From contig NZ_JACHXA010000002.1 in assembly GCF_014191775.1 (NCBI RefSeq), forward strand, positions 62,001 through 126,000: a stretch of 64,000 bases of DNA. Direction: 5' to 3'. The DNA comes from Limibacillus halophilus (GTDB lineage: Bacteria; Pseudomonadota; Alphaproteobacteria; Kiloniellales; CECT-8803). The position numbers and the translations under genes are program-made. The notes under the pieces were generated by a model, which ran no database searches, had not been told where the DNA came from, and saw only the letters and a list, made by a program, of their open reading frames with translations. Below are positions 55,146-63,166 of this stretch, one piece after another. Within the stretch, counting starts at the first letter, position 1. Every line of letters begins with the position of its first letter.

Positions 55146-58109
55146 ATGCACAGCGCTTTTTTGCAGGATAATACCAAATTACTTGTGGGCAACCGTCCTC
55201 GTGCGGAGCGTTGCCTGGAACAGTGGCTGGACAACCTGCAACGGAGCGAGGGCGAGCCCTGGCATGCCGCCGCGCAAACCCTGGTAGAGTCAGCCGATAG
55301 CCGGTTGTTGTTGGAGGTGATTTTCGGCAATTCTCCGCATCTTTCCGCTTGCGCGCTCGCGGACCCGGGTTTCACCGCGATGCTCTTCGAAAAGGGGCCG
55401 CCCGCGCTCGATGCGTCGAATGCGCGTCTGGTTGACGAGGTGGGACAGGCAGAAAATCAAGTTGCCGTGATGCGTGCGCTTCGGCAGGCCAAGCGGCGGA
55501 TGGCACTGGCCGTGGGGGTGATTGACATCACGGCGGCGCAACCGTTGGAACTCATAACCGCAGCCCTGTCCGATTTTGCTGAACTGGCCCTGGATATCGC
55601 CCTCGCCTTCTTGCTGCGTCAGGCTGCGCAGCGTGGAGAACTGGAGTTTCAAGAAGGCGAAGACCCTCTGTCCAGCGTCGGCTACTTTCTCCTGGGAATG
55701 GGCAAGTTAGGCGCGAAAGAGCTCAACTATTCCTCCGATATAGACTTGATTGCCATCTATGACCCCCAAAAGGCGCCGCTGACCGGAAAGCGCGACCATC
55801 AGGATCTGTTCGTTCGGCTGACGCGGGATGTGGCACGCATAATGGATGAGCGAACGGCGGATGGGTATGTCTTCCGAACCGACTTTCGCCTGCGCCCCGA
55901 CCCGGCGGCCATGCCGCTTGCCCTGACCTACTTAGCTGCTGAAACCTACTATGAGAGCTTGGGTCAGAACTGGGAGCGGGCAGCCATGATCAAGGCGCGC
56001 ACCGTCGCCGGCGACCGCAAGCTGGGAGCCGAGTTTCTGCGTTCGCTTCGGCCCTTCGTCTGGCGTCGAAACTTGGACTTTTGGGCCATCCAGGACATTC
56101 ATTCGATCAAACGCCAGATACATGCGGCCAAGGGCGGCAAGGAAATCGCGGTCGAGGGCCACAACATCAAGCTCGGTCGCGGCGGGATACGCGAGATCGA
56201 ATTTTTCGTCCAGACCCAGCAGCTAATCTACGGCGGTCGCGATCCAACGTTACGCACATCGCAAACGCTTGAGGGGCTGCAATTGCTGGCAGCAAACCGG
56301 CGCATAGAACCCAAGACCGCTGAAGATATGACCCAGGCGTACAGAGAGCTAAGACGCATCGAGCATCGCCTTCAGATGATTGAGGACCAGCAGACTCACA
56401 GCATTCCGACTCAACCAGAGGCACTCGCGGAGGTGGCGGCCTTCTTGGGTTTTGACGAAGTCGCCGCATTTCGTCGGCATTTGATTGCCATCTTGGAAAC
56501 CGTTGAGCGCTACTACGCGGCGCTGTTTGAAGAATCAGCCGATTTGGCGGAGCGTGGGAATCTGGTCTTTACCGGCGGCGAGCCGGACCCCGACACCATG
56601 ACGACCTTGACCGACATGGGCTTTTCCGACGGCGAGCGCGTCTACAATTTGGTAAAAGGTTGGCACCATGGCCGCTACCGGGCACTGCGCGCGACCCGCG
56701 CCCGGCAGATTCTCACCGAAATCATGCCGACACTGCTACAAGAGCTTGCGGACACCCCTGACCCGGATGAATCGATACTGCGATTTGACGCCTTCATGCA
56801 GGGCTTGCCCGCAGGCGTACAGCTGTTCTCAATGATCCACGCCAATCCCTCGCTCCTTGATTTGCTGGCGGAGGTTATGGGCAGCGCCCCCCTGCTAGCC
56901 GAGCACCTCAGTCGGCGGCCAGGATTGCTCGACGCCGTTCTATCGGGAGATTTCTTTGATGCCGTGCCCGATACGGAAGCCTTAAGAACGGAACTTTCCG
57001 GCCATTTGGAACAGGCGCGAGATTTTGAAGACGTGCTGGAGCTTTCACGGCAATGGGCAAATGACCGCAAGTTCCAGGTGGGCGTCCAACTGTTGCGACA
57101 AGCCTGCGGCAACGAAGAGGCGGCCCGAGCGCTGAGCGACATCGCTGAGGTAACGATTGGTGCCCTGCACCATGCCGTCGCCCGGCAGATTTCCACACAA
57201 CACGGCACCGCCAGTCAGGCGGGTATGGCCGTTGTAGCACTGGGCAAACTGGGCGCGAGAGAGATGACACCCACCTCTGACCTCGACCTGGTTTTCCTTT
57301 ACGACGCTGACAGCAACCATCCCTCCGACGGCGCAAAACCGCTGGCAGCCAGCCAGTACTATGCGCGTCTTGGCCAACGCCTGATTACCGCCGTGTCCGC
57401 CATGACCGGCGAGGGTCGTCTCTACGAGATCGATATGCGCTTGCGGCCATCGGGCAACAAAGGACCGCTGGCTCTAACACTTGACGGCTTCCGGCGCTAT
57501 CAGACCAGCGAAGCCTGGACATGGGAGCATATGGCCCTGACCCGTGCCCGCGTGGTTTCGGCAGATGCCGAACTTGGCGAGCGCATATCTCAGACGATCC
57601 GGGAAATATTGACCGCTCCCCGTGACAACGACAGGTTGCTGGCGGACGTCGCTTCGATGCGCGAGCGCATGGCCAAGGAACATACCGCCAAGACTCCCTG
57701 GAGCATCAAACATTGGCGCGGCGGGATCGTTGACTTGGAGTTTCTCACCCAGTACCTGCTGCTGCGCCACTGTGCCGAGCGGCCCGATATCCTGACCGGC
57801 AACACCCCCGAGGCTTTGAGAAAACTGGCGGAGGCTGGCTTTCTCGATCCGACCGACGCCGAAAACCTTTGTGAAGCCGGGGGCCTGCTATTAACCCTTC
57901 AAAGCTTGCTGCGCCTGACCTTGAAGGGGGAATTGGACGAAGAGACCGCACCGCAGGGACTGAAAGATGTGCTTGCCCGGGCTGGCGGAGCGCTTGATTT
58001 TGACGCCCTGAGAGACAAGTTGAAAGCAGCAAACGATCTCGTTCTTTCCAGTTACATGTCATTCATCGGCGACCCAGCAAAGGCTTTGGTGCCGGAAACT
58101 CAAACCTGA
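55146..58109 (+). CDS. glnE: Bifunctional glutamine synthetase adenylyltransferase/deadenylylase
   Basis: The 987-residue enzyme switches glutamine synthetase by adding or removing AMP. Two nucleotidyltransferase cores are seen: N-terminal GMGKLGAKELNYSSDIDLIAIYD and C-terminal ALGKLGAREMTPTSDLDLVFLYD, each with its Asp pair. I chose ATG 55146 because GGGAG lies five bases upstream; the longer frame to 55032 would overlap the divergent AsmA-like gene. It is the nitrogen control partner of GlnA, which is not in the window. Confidence 0.95.
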   Translation: MHSAFLQDNTKLLVGNRPRAERCLEQWLDNLQRSEGEPWHAAAQTLVESADSRLLLEVIFGNSPHLSACALADPGFTAMLFEKGPPALDASNARLVDEVGQAENQVAVMRALRQAKRRMALAVGVIDITAAQPLELITAALSDFAELALDIALAFLLRQAAQRGELEFQEGEDPLSSVGYFLLGMGKLGAKELNYSSDIDLIAIYDPQKAPLTGKRDHQDLFVRLTRDVARIMDERTADGYVFRTDFRLRPDPAAMPLALTYLAAETYYESLGQNWERAAMIKARTVAGDRKLGAEFLRSLRPFVWRRNLDFWAIQDIHSIKRQIHAAKGGKEIAVEGHNIKLGRGGIREIEFFVQTQQLIYGGRDPTLRTSQTLEGLQLLAANRRIEPKTAEDMTQAYRELRRIEHRLQMIEDQQTHSIPTQPEALAEVAAFLGFDEVAAFRRHLIAILETVERYYAALFEESADLAERGNLVFTGGEPDPDTMTTLTDMGFSDGERVYNLVKGWHHGRYRALRATRARQILTEIMPTLLQELADTPDPDESILRFDAFMQGLPAGVQLFSMIHANPSLLDLLAEVMGSAPLLAEHLSRRPGLLDAVLSGDFFDAVPDTEALRTELSGHLEQARDFEDVLELSRQWANDRKFQVGVQLLRQACGNEEAARALSDIAEVTIGALHHAVARQISTQHGTASQAGMAVVALGKLGAREMTPTSDLDLVFLYDADSNHPSDGAKPLAASQYYARLGQRLITAVSAMTGEGRLYEIDMRLRPSGNKGPLALTLDGFRRYQTSEAWTWEHMALTRARVVSADAELGERISQTIREILTAPRDNDRLLADVASMRERMAKEHTAKTPWSIKHWRGGIVDLEFLTQYLLLRHCAERPDILTGNTPEALRKLAEAGFLDPTDAENLCEAGGLLLTLQSLLRLTLKGELDEETAPQGLKDVLARAGGALDFDALRDKLKAANDLVLSSYMSFIGDPAKALVPETQT

Positions 58110-58133
58110 AAACGGAAGAAGGAAAGTCAGCGA

Positions 58134-58598
58134 ATGTCCTTGAATGTTGGAGATAAGGCACCGGATTTCACCTTGCCAAGCGATGGCGGCGGCAGCATCA
58201 GTTTATCCGGACTTAAGGGCAAGACGGTTGTCCTCTATTTTTATCCTAAAGACGATACGCCGGGCTGCACGAAAGAAGCCTGCGGGTTTCGCGACAGCCT
58301 GCCCGACTTCACTGGGATCGATGCGGTGGTGATCGGTGTCTCCAAGGATTCCGTCGCCAAGCACGATAAATTCAAGGCCAAGTACGAACTGCCTTTTCCA
58401 CTGGTAAGCGACGAGGACGGCTCCGTATGCGAGGCTTACGGCACTTGGGTCGAGAAATCCATGTACGGCCGAAAGTACATGGGTATTGACCGCGCCACCT
58501 TCCTGATCGATGCCGAGGGCAAGATCGCCTCAATCTGGCGTAAGGTAAAGGTGCCGGGGCACGTCGAGGAAGTTCTGGCCGCCGCCCGAGAGGTTTGA
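58134..58598 (+). CDS. bcp: Thioredoxin-dependent peroxiredoxin (Bcp/PrxQ)
   Basis: The 154-residue peroxidase reduces H2O2 and lipid hydroperoxides. Peroxidatic Cys45 is in YPKDDTPGCTKEACGF, with resolving Cys50 five residues on, the PrxQ pattern. It follows glnE by 25 bp, and its stop overlaps the next start by 4 bp. Confidence 0.95.
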   Translation: MSLNVGDKAPDFTLPSDGGGSISLSGLKGKTVVLYFYPKDDTPGCTKEACGFRDSLPDFTGIDAVVIGVSKDSVAKHDKFKAKYELPFPLVSDEDGSVCEAYGTWVEKSMYGRKYMGIDRATFLIDAEGKIASIWRKVKVPGHVEEVLAAAREV

Positions 58599-59419
58599 AG
58601 GGCTTGCAACAGTTAACCGAGGGCGCTCGTGCGGTGTTACGCACCGCAGATGCCGACGCAAAGGCTGCGGCGAGCCGCGACCTAGCGACCGCGTGGCGTG
58701 CCGGTAGTATCGGCGAAGTCGGCGCCGCGGGGGCACCCGACCGCCCTGCGCGTCCGGTCACACCCGCGCTGCGCCCGCCGCGCGAGGTGCCCAGACGAAA
58801 AATCACTGCCGCGCCCGTCGGTCGCTTCGCGCTTTTGCATGCCCTCGCCCATATCGAGTTGAACGCAATCGATCTTGCCTGGGACATGGTTGCCCGTTTT
58901 GCCGAGGCAACAACTCTGCCGCGCGCTTTCTTTGACGATTGGGTCGCCGTGGCAAATGACGAGGCCAAGCACTTCCAAATGCTCCAAAGCCGCTTAGGCG
59001 ATCTGGGGGGCGGCTATGGCGACCTCGCGGCCCACGACGGGCTATGGCAAGCCGCCGAGGAAACCGCCCACGACCTGCTCGCACGCCTTGCCATCGTGCC
59101 GATGGTTCTGGAAGCGCGTGGATTGGATGTAACGCCTGCCATGATCACCAAGCTCACCAACGCAGGCGACCACGACAGCGCCGCTGTACTGGAAATCATC
59201 GCCCATGAGGAAATCGGGCATGTAGCGATTGGCAAACGATGGTTCCTCTGGCTTTGTGAAACGCGCGGCGTGGCCGATCCGAAGGCCGCATGGCAAAGCC
59301 TTGTACGCCTTCATTTCCGCGGCCTGGTGAAGCCGCCGTTTAATGAATCTGCGCGCACCGAGGCCGGATTACCACCCGATTACTACGAGCCCTTGAGTGA
59401 GCGATGCCTCAACGGCTGA
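58595..59419 (+). CDS. DUF455 ferritin-like protein
   Basis: The 274-residue protein has the ferritin-like helical core of DUF455: LHALAHIELNAIDLAWDM, WVAVANDEAKHFQMLQ, and EIIAHEEIGHVAIGKRW with Glu/His carboxylate-bridged metal motifs, so it probably binds two iron or Fe/Mn. Its biochemical role is not established in bacteria. The start is TTG at 58595, sharing TTGA with the peroxiredoxin stop, which suggests coupling and a redox link. A 71-residue membrane gene follows 19 bp later. Confidence 0.83.
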   Translation: MKGLQQLTEGARAVLRTADADAKAAASRDLATAWRAGSIGEVGAAGAPDRPARPVTPALRPPREVPRRKITAAPVGRFALLHALAHIELNAIDLAWDMVARFAEATTLPRAFFDDWVAVANDEAKHFQMLQSRLGDLGGGYGDLAAHDGLWQAAEETAHDLLARLAIVPMVLEARGLDVTPAMITKLTNAGDHDSAAVLEIIAHEEIGHVAIGKRWFLWLCETRGVADPKAAWQSLVRLHFRGLVKPPFNESARTEAGLPPDYYEPLSERCLNG

Positions 59420-59438
59420 TAGAGGAGAAAGGCCTGTA

Positions 59439-59654
59439 ATGGGTTTGACCGCAACCGTTGTGGCACTGGCAGCATTTGGCGTTTTTATGGTGTTCTGCAA
59501 CCTCATGTCCCGCCGCGAGACGCCGCCCGGCCAGCCGCGCCTGATTCCCTACACCGGATTACAGTTCATCGGACTGCTTGGCTTCATTTTGATGCTGGGA
59601 CACCTTGTCACGCTTTTAACCGGCAAACCCTTCACTGGGCGCCAAGGGTTTTGA
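59439..59654 (+). CDS. Small two-helix membrane protein
   Basis: The 71-residue product has hydrophobic helices at about 5-22 and 47-63 with a basic loop (SRRETPPGQPR). I do not recognise a family. Its ATG has GAGGAGA 12 bases upstream, and it is on the same strand as bcp and DUF455, so co-transcription is likely. It converges on the LysR gene 36 bp away. Confidence 0.65.
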   Translation: MGLTATVVALAAFGVFMVFCNLMSRRETPPGQPRLIPYTGLQFIGLLGFILMLGHLVTLLTGKPFTGRQGF

Positions 59655-59690
59655 GGTCAAGACATCGGAAATCGAAGCTTTAGAGAAACC

Positions 59691-60617
59691 TTACCGAACC
59701 AATGATCCGGGCTGTATCCCGCTAAATACCTGCCTGCAATGATCCATGAAGGTTGCCTCCAATGGATTGACGGTCCTATCGGCACGCTGTGCAATGACGA
59801 TGGGTATCGGCGGCAGAGTTTCTTCAAGGTCTACCGGCACTACCCGGCCACCATCGTAGGTTACATTCGGCACTGGACGCATTGAAAGGATGGAAACCCC
59901 AAGGCCGTTTCCGACGGCGGTCCGAACGGATTCAATCGACGTTGAGCGAAAGGCAATCCGTGGTCCGATTCCATAACGCGCAAAGATCGAGAAGAAGTAA
60001 TCACGACTCCCTGGCGCATCGAACAGAATATAGTCCTCGTTGGCGACCTCCCGAATGGAGACGGGTCTTGAACCAGCAAGTCGATGCCCCGCAGGCACGA
60101 TTAGATAAAGAGGCGAGAGCGAAAGAGTTTGCCAGGATAACAGGCTCGGGTTCAAACCGAGGTCGTACATAATCGCTAGATCCAGATCGTCCGTCAAAAT
60201 TGCATCGTTTAGCTCACCCTGCAGCTTTTCCGTGATGTCGAGCGTGACCTTGGGTGCCAGTGTACGGTACTCGCGAACGATGCGGGCCACGCAGAAGGGT
60301 GCGATTGATTGGAAGCACCCGAGCCGAATGCTCCCCCGCCGATTCTGGGCAATTTCGGCGGCTGCGTTTTCCATTTTCCGCGCAGAGGCAAGAATATCCG
60401 TGGCGTAGCTGTGAAACTCCGCACCCTGTCGGGTCAGCGCCATACCCCGCGCATGGAACCGATGGAAAAGGACCAAGCCGGCCATTTCCTCCAATTTGTC
60501 GATGCCCTGGGCGACGGCTGGCTGCGAAACACCGAGGACGCGGGCCGCCGCCGCGATACCACCTTGTTCGGCGACAGCGCAGAAATAGGCGCATTGTTTG
60601 ATAGTGAACCTTTGCAT
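59691..60617 (-). CDS. LysR-family transcriptional regulator
   Basis: The 308-residue regulator has the N-terminal winged helix-turn-helix (FCAVAEQGGIAAAARVLGVS, QPAVAQGIDKLEEMAG) and a C-terminal effector domain (about 90-300) of the periplasmic-binding type. The start at 60617 gives the usual short N-terminus; 60632 is an alternative. It is divergent from the HalD/BesD-like oxygenase gene across a short gap with a palindrome, the standard layout for a LysR regulator and its target. Confidence 0.9.
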   Translation of the reverse strand: MQRFTIKQCAYFCAVAEQGGIAAAARVLGVSQPAVAQGIDKLEEMAGLVLFHRFHARGMALTRQGAEFHSYATDILASARKMENAAAEIAQNRRGSIRLGCFQSIAPFCVARIVREYRTLAPKVTLDITEKLQGELNDAILTDDLDLAIMYDLGLNPSLLSWQTLSLSPLYLIVPAGHRLAGSRPVSIREVANEDYILFDAPGSRDYFFSIFARYGIGPRIAFRSTSIESVRTAVGNGLGVSILSMRPVPNVTYDGGRVVPVDLEETLPPIPIVIAQRADRTVNPLEATFMDHCRQVFSGIQPGSLVR

Positions 60618-60672
60618 TTCGACGTTTCCCATTCAAAGCATAAGGTCATTTTTTCTTTTCTTATACAGCGTT

Positions 60673-60685
60673 AAAAACCGTTTTT
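60673..60685. promoter_or_regulatory. Inverted repeat in the LysR / oxygenase gap, candidate operator
   Basis: AAAAAC-C-GTTTTT is a perfect 6-1-6 palindrome about midway in the 133-bp divergent gap (60618-60750). LysR-type proteins bind T-N11-A sites in such positions. A TATATT at 60700 could serve as a -10 for the oxygenase gene. Binding is inferred. Confidence 0.4.
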
Positions 60686-60750
60686 GCAATCCATGCGGCT
60701 ATATTACCCTTGGGTCCAGTTAATCATTGATAGCGGCTTAGGAGACGATC

Positions 60751-61530
60751 ATGGACCTTCGGCGGATCGTTGATCTCGAGAAATTTCCAATTCTGGACCG
60801 AGATTTCAGAATCACTTGCCGCAGTGATCTGAACAGCAACGGCGTCCTCGTCATGCCGGGTTTTCTGACGCAAGAAGCCATCAAATCTGTAAAGCGAGAG
60901 AGTGATACGGGGCTGCATCAAGCCTATTTTTGTCAACAAACTCATACGGCTTATCTCAGCCCACCGGACCCTGACCTTCCGGCGGATCATCCTCGCAACC
61001 GGCCCATCAAGTCCTCGAAAGGCTGCATCACCGACGATCAGATTCCTCAGGGTTCCGTCCTGCGGACTCTTTATGATAGTGCAGAATTTCAGGATTTTCT
61101 CTGCGCAGTCCTTGGCGAAGTGGGCCTATACCCCTACGCCGACCCGCTTTCGTCGATTAACATACACTACGCCAAGACCGGTCAGGAACTGGGGTGGCAC
61201 TTCGACAACTCGTCCTTCGCCATCACCCTGATGATCCAACCGGCCGAACGCGGTGGCCAGTTCGAATACATCGGTGCCGTTCGCAACGCGGACGCCGGTG
61301 ATATGAACTTCAGGGGCGTGGAAGCGGTTCTGGACGGCAGGGTTGCCGCCAAACGCCTGGCCATGGAGCCTGGTGCGCTGGTTCTCTTTCGTGGGAGAAA
61401 CGCAATCCACAGAGTGACGCCGAACGAAGGCGAGCGCACGCGAATCCTCGTGGTTCTTGCTTACAACTCAAAGCCGGGCGTCGCTTTGTCGGAGGCCGCC
61501 AGACTGACATTCTACGGACGTACTCACTGA
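60751..61530 (+). CDS. HalD/BesD-family Fe(II)/2-oxoglutarate-dependent oxygenase (predicted hydroxylase)
   Basis: The 259-residue protein matches the family around BesD and HalD, which modify free amino acids such as lysine. NGVLVMPGFLT lies near the N-terminus, LGWHFDNSSFAITLMIQ carries iron ligands His150 and Asp152, FRGRNAIHRVTPNEGERTR has the distal His220 and the 2-oxoglutarate Arg231, and LTFYGRTH is the typical end. The halogenases have Gly in place of the Asp so chloride can bind iron; with Asp152 this protein is predicted to hydroxylate. GGAGACGATC precedes the ATG. The amino-acid substrate is not known. Confidence 0.83.
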   Translation: MDLRRIVDLEKFPILDRDFRITCRSDLNSNGVLVMPGFLTQEAIKSVKRESDTGLHQAYFCQQTHTAYLSPPDPDLPADHPRNRPIKSSKGCITDDQIPQGSVLRTLYDSAEFQDFLCAVLGEVGLYPYADPLSSINIHYAKTGQELGWHFDNSSFAITLMIQPAERGGQFEYIGAVRNADAGDMNFRGVEAVLDGRVAAKRLAMEPGALVLFRGRNAIHRVTPNEGERTRILVVLAYNSKPGVALSEAARLTFYGRTH

Positions 61531-61537
61531 CGCTAGA

Positions 61538-62669
61538 TCACGCCTGTTCCTTGTCCGTGCGCGAGGCCCCCCGGTCAAGCCGTTGGGCAAGGGCTGCTTC
61601 CAGATAGTCGTCAATGTCGCCATCCAGAACGCCTTGGGCGTTGCCTTTCTCCACGCCGGTCCGCAGATCCTTGACCATCTGATACGGCTGCAGAACGTAC
61701 GACCGAATCTGGTGGCCCCAGCCAATGTCGGTCTTCTGTTCTGCTTCGGCGTTGGCAACTTCCTCTCGCTTCTGCAGTTCATGCTCATAGAGACGCGCCT
61801 TGAGCATCGCCAGAGCCTGTGCCCGGTTCTTGTGCTGCGACCGGTCGTTCTGGCACTGCACGACGATGCCGGTGGGCATATGGGTCATGCGAACCGCACT
61901 ATCCGTCTTGTTCACGTGCTGACCGCCAGCTCCTGAAGCCCGATAGGTATCAACGCGGACGTCCTTGTCGTTTATCTCGACCTCGATATTGTCGTCGACG
62001 ACCGGATAGACCCATACACTGGCAAATGAGGTGTGCCGGCGGGCCTGCGAATCAAACGGTGAGATGCGAACCAGCCGATGCACCCCGGTTTCGGTTTTCA
62101 GCCATCCGTAGGCATTGTGTCCCTTGATTAACAGCGTTGCCGATTTCAGCCCCGCCTCTTCACCGGGGCTTTCCTCAAGCCATTCGCTTTTGTAGCCATG
62201 CGCGTCGGCCCAACGGCTGTACATGCGCACCAGGATTTCCGCCCAATCCTGAGCTTCGGTTCCTCCTGCGCCTGCATGGACTTCCAAATAGCAATCATTG
62301 GCGTCCGCTTCGCCCGATAACAGGCTTTCAAGTTGGCGCTTCTGAGCCACCGACAGAAGGCGCGAAAGTTCCTTTTCCGCCTCTTCTATGACGCCCTTGT
62401 CTTCTTCCAGCTCGCCTAGCTCAATCAGCGTGACCGAGTCCTCCAAGCCCTGCTCGAGTTCGCGGTATCCGCCAATGGACTGTTCCAAACGGGTGCGTTC
62501 GCGCATCATTGCTTGAGCGCGGGCAGCGTCGTTCCAAAGGCTGGGATCCTCAGCGGCAGCGTTTAGTTCATCAAGCCTGGCCAGCGAGACATCCCAGTCA
62601 AAGATGCCTCCTCAGCAGAGCCAACGACTGCTTAAGCTCGTCGACCACCGCTTGGGTTTCTGCGCGCAT
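61538..62669 (-). CDS. prfB: Peptide chain release factor 2 (programmed +1 frameshift)
   Basis: RF2 ends translation at UGA and UAA. The first 23 codons run from ATG 62669 to CTT (62603-62601); the next in-frame codon is TGA (62600-62598). A +1 shift at CTT-TGA-C reads on as [15 protein letters not shown] to the long frame, giving 376 residues. An AGGAGG (62612-62607) sits three bases before CTT, the internal Shine-Dalgarno. SPF recognition loop and GGQ ([11 protein letters not shown]) are intact. A frame starting at 62509 would lack the N-terminal domain. hspQ and PBP1A lie upstream on the same strand. Confidence 0.95.
62598..62612 (-). promoter_or_regulatory. prfB programmed +1 frameshift signal
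   Basis: Minus strand AGGAGG-CAT-CTT-TGA-C: internal Shine-Dalgarno, 3-base spacer, slippery CTT and in-frame TGA followed by C. It matches the E. coli arrangement AGGGGG-TAT-CTT-TGA-C. Low RF2 slows termination at TGA and favours the shift, giving autoregulation. Confidence 0.92.
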
Positions 62670-62741
62670 GGATAAATCCCTCTTCTTCGGCGTCGGCTTC
62701 CGCAAGTCGCAACAGCGCCGGGCACAATACGATTCAAACCG

Positions 62742-63071
62742 TTAGTTGACCTGCTGAACTCTGGGCACGTAGCGCCCGTTTTCCAGATCTTCAAAGAAAT
62801 CGCCGACATCCGGATGCGACACCGGCAAGCCGCTATCGTCCGGAAGCAGATTCTGCTCCGAAACATAGGCTATATAAGTCGTCTCCTCGTTTTCCGCGAG
62901 GAGATGATAGAACGGCTGATCCTTGCTGGGCCTCACTTCTTCGGGAATGGCATCCCACCACTCATCGGTGTTCGAGAAGATGGCATCAACGTCGAAAATC
63001 ACGCCGCGAAAATCGTAGTGGCGATGCCGCACCACGTCGCCGATCATGAATTTGGCCGTTTTGACCGTCAT
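62742..63071 (-). CDS. hspQ: Heat shock protein HspQ
   Basis: The 109-residue protein has the HspQ/YccV core: KFMIGDVVRHRHYDFRGVIFD, WWDAIPEEVRPSKDQPFYHLL and AYVSEQNLLPDDSG. HspQ binds hemimethylated DNA in early reports and was later shown to be a specificity factor for Lon protease. It sits between the PBP1A gene and prfB, 72 bp before the prfB start. Confidence 0.92.
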   Translation of the reverse strand: MTVKTAKFMIGDVVRHRHYDFRGVIFDVDAIFSNTDEWWDAIPEEVRPSKDQPFYHLLAENEETTYIAYVSEQNLLPDDSGLPVSHPDVGDFFEDLENGRYVPRVQQVN

Positions 63072-63166
63072 GCGTAAACGCTCCTTTTTAATGCCGACAA
63101 TCTAGGTGCAGGCATTGCATTGGGCAAGAGGTGCAACCCCTCGGCCTTGCATAAAATGTCATCATC

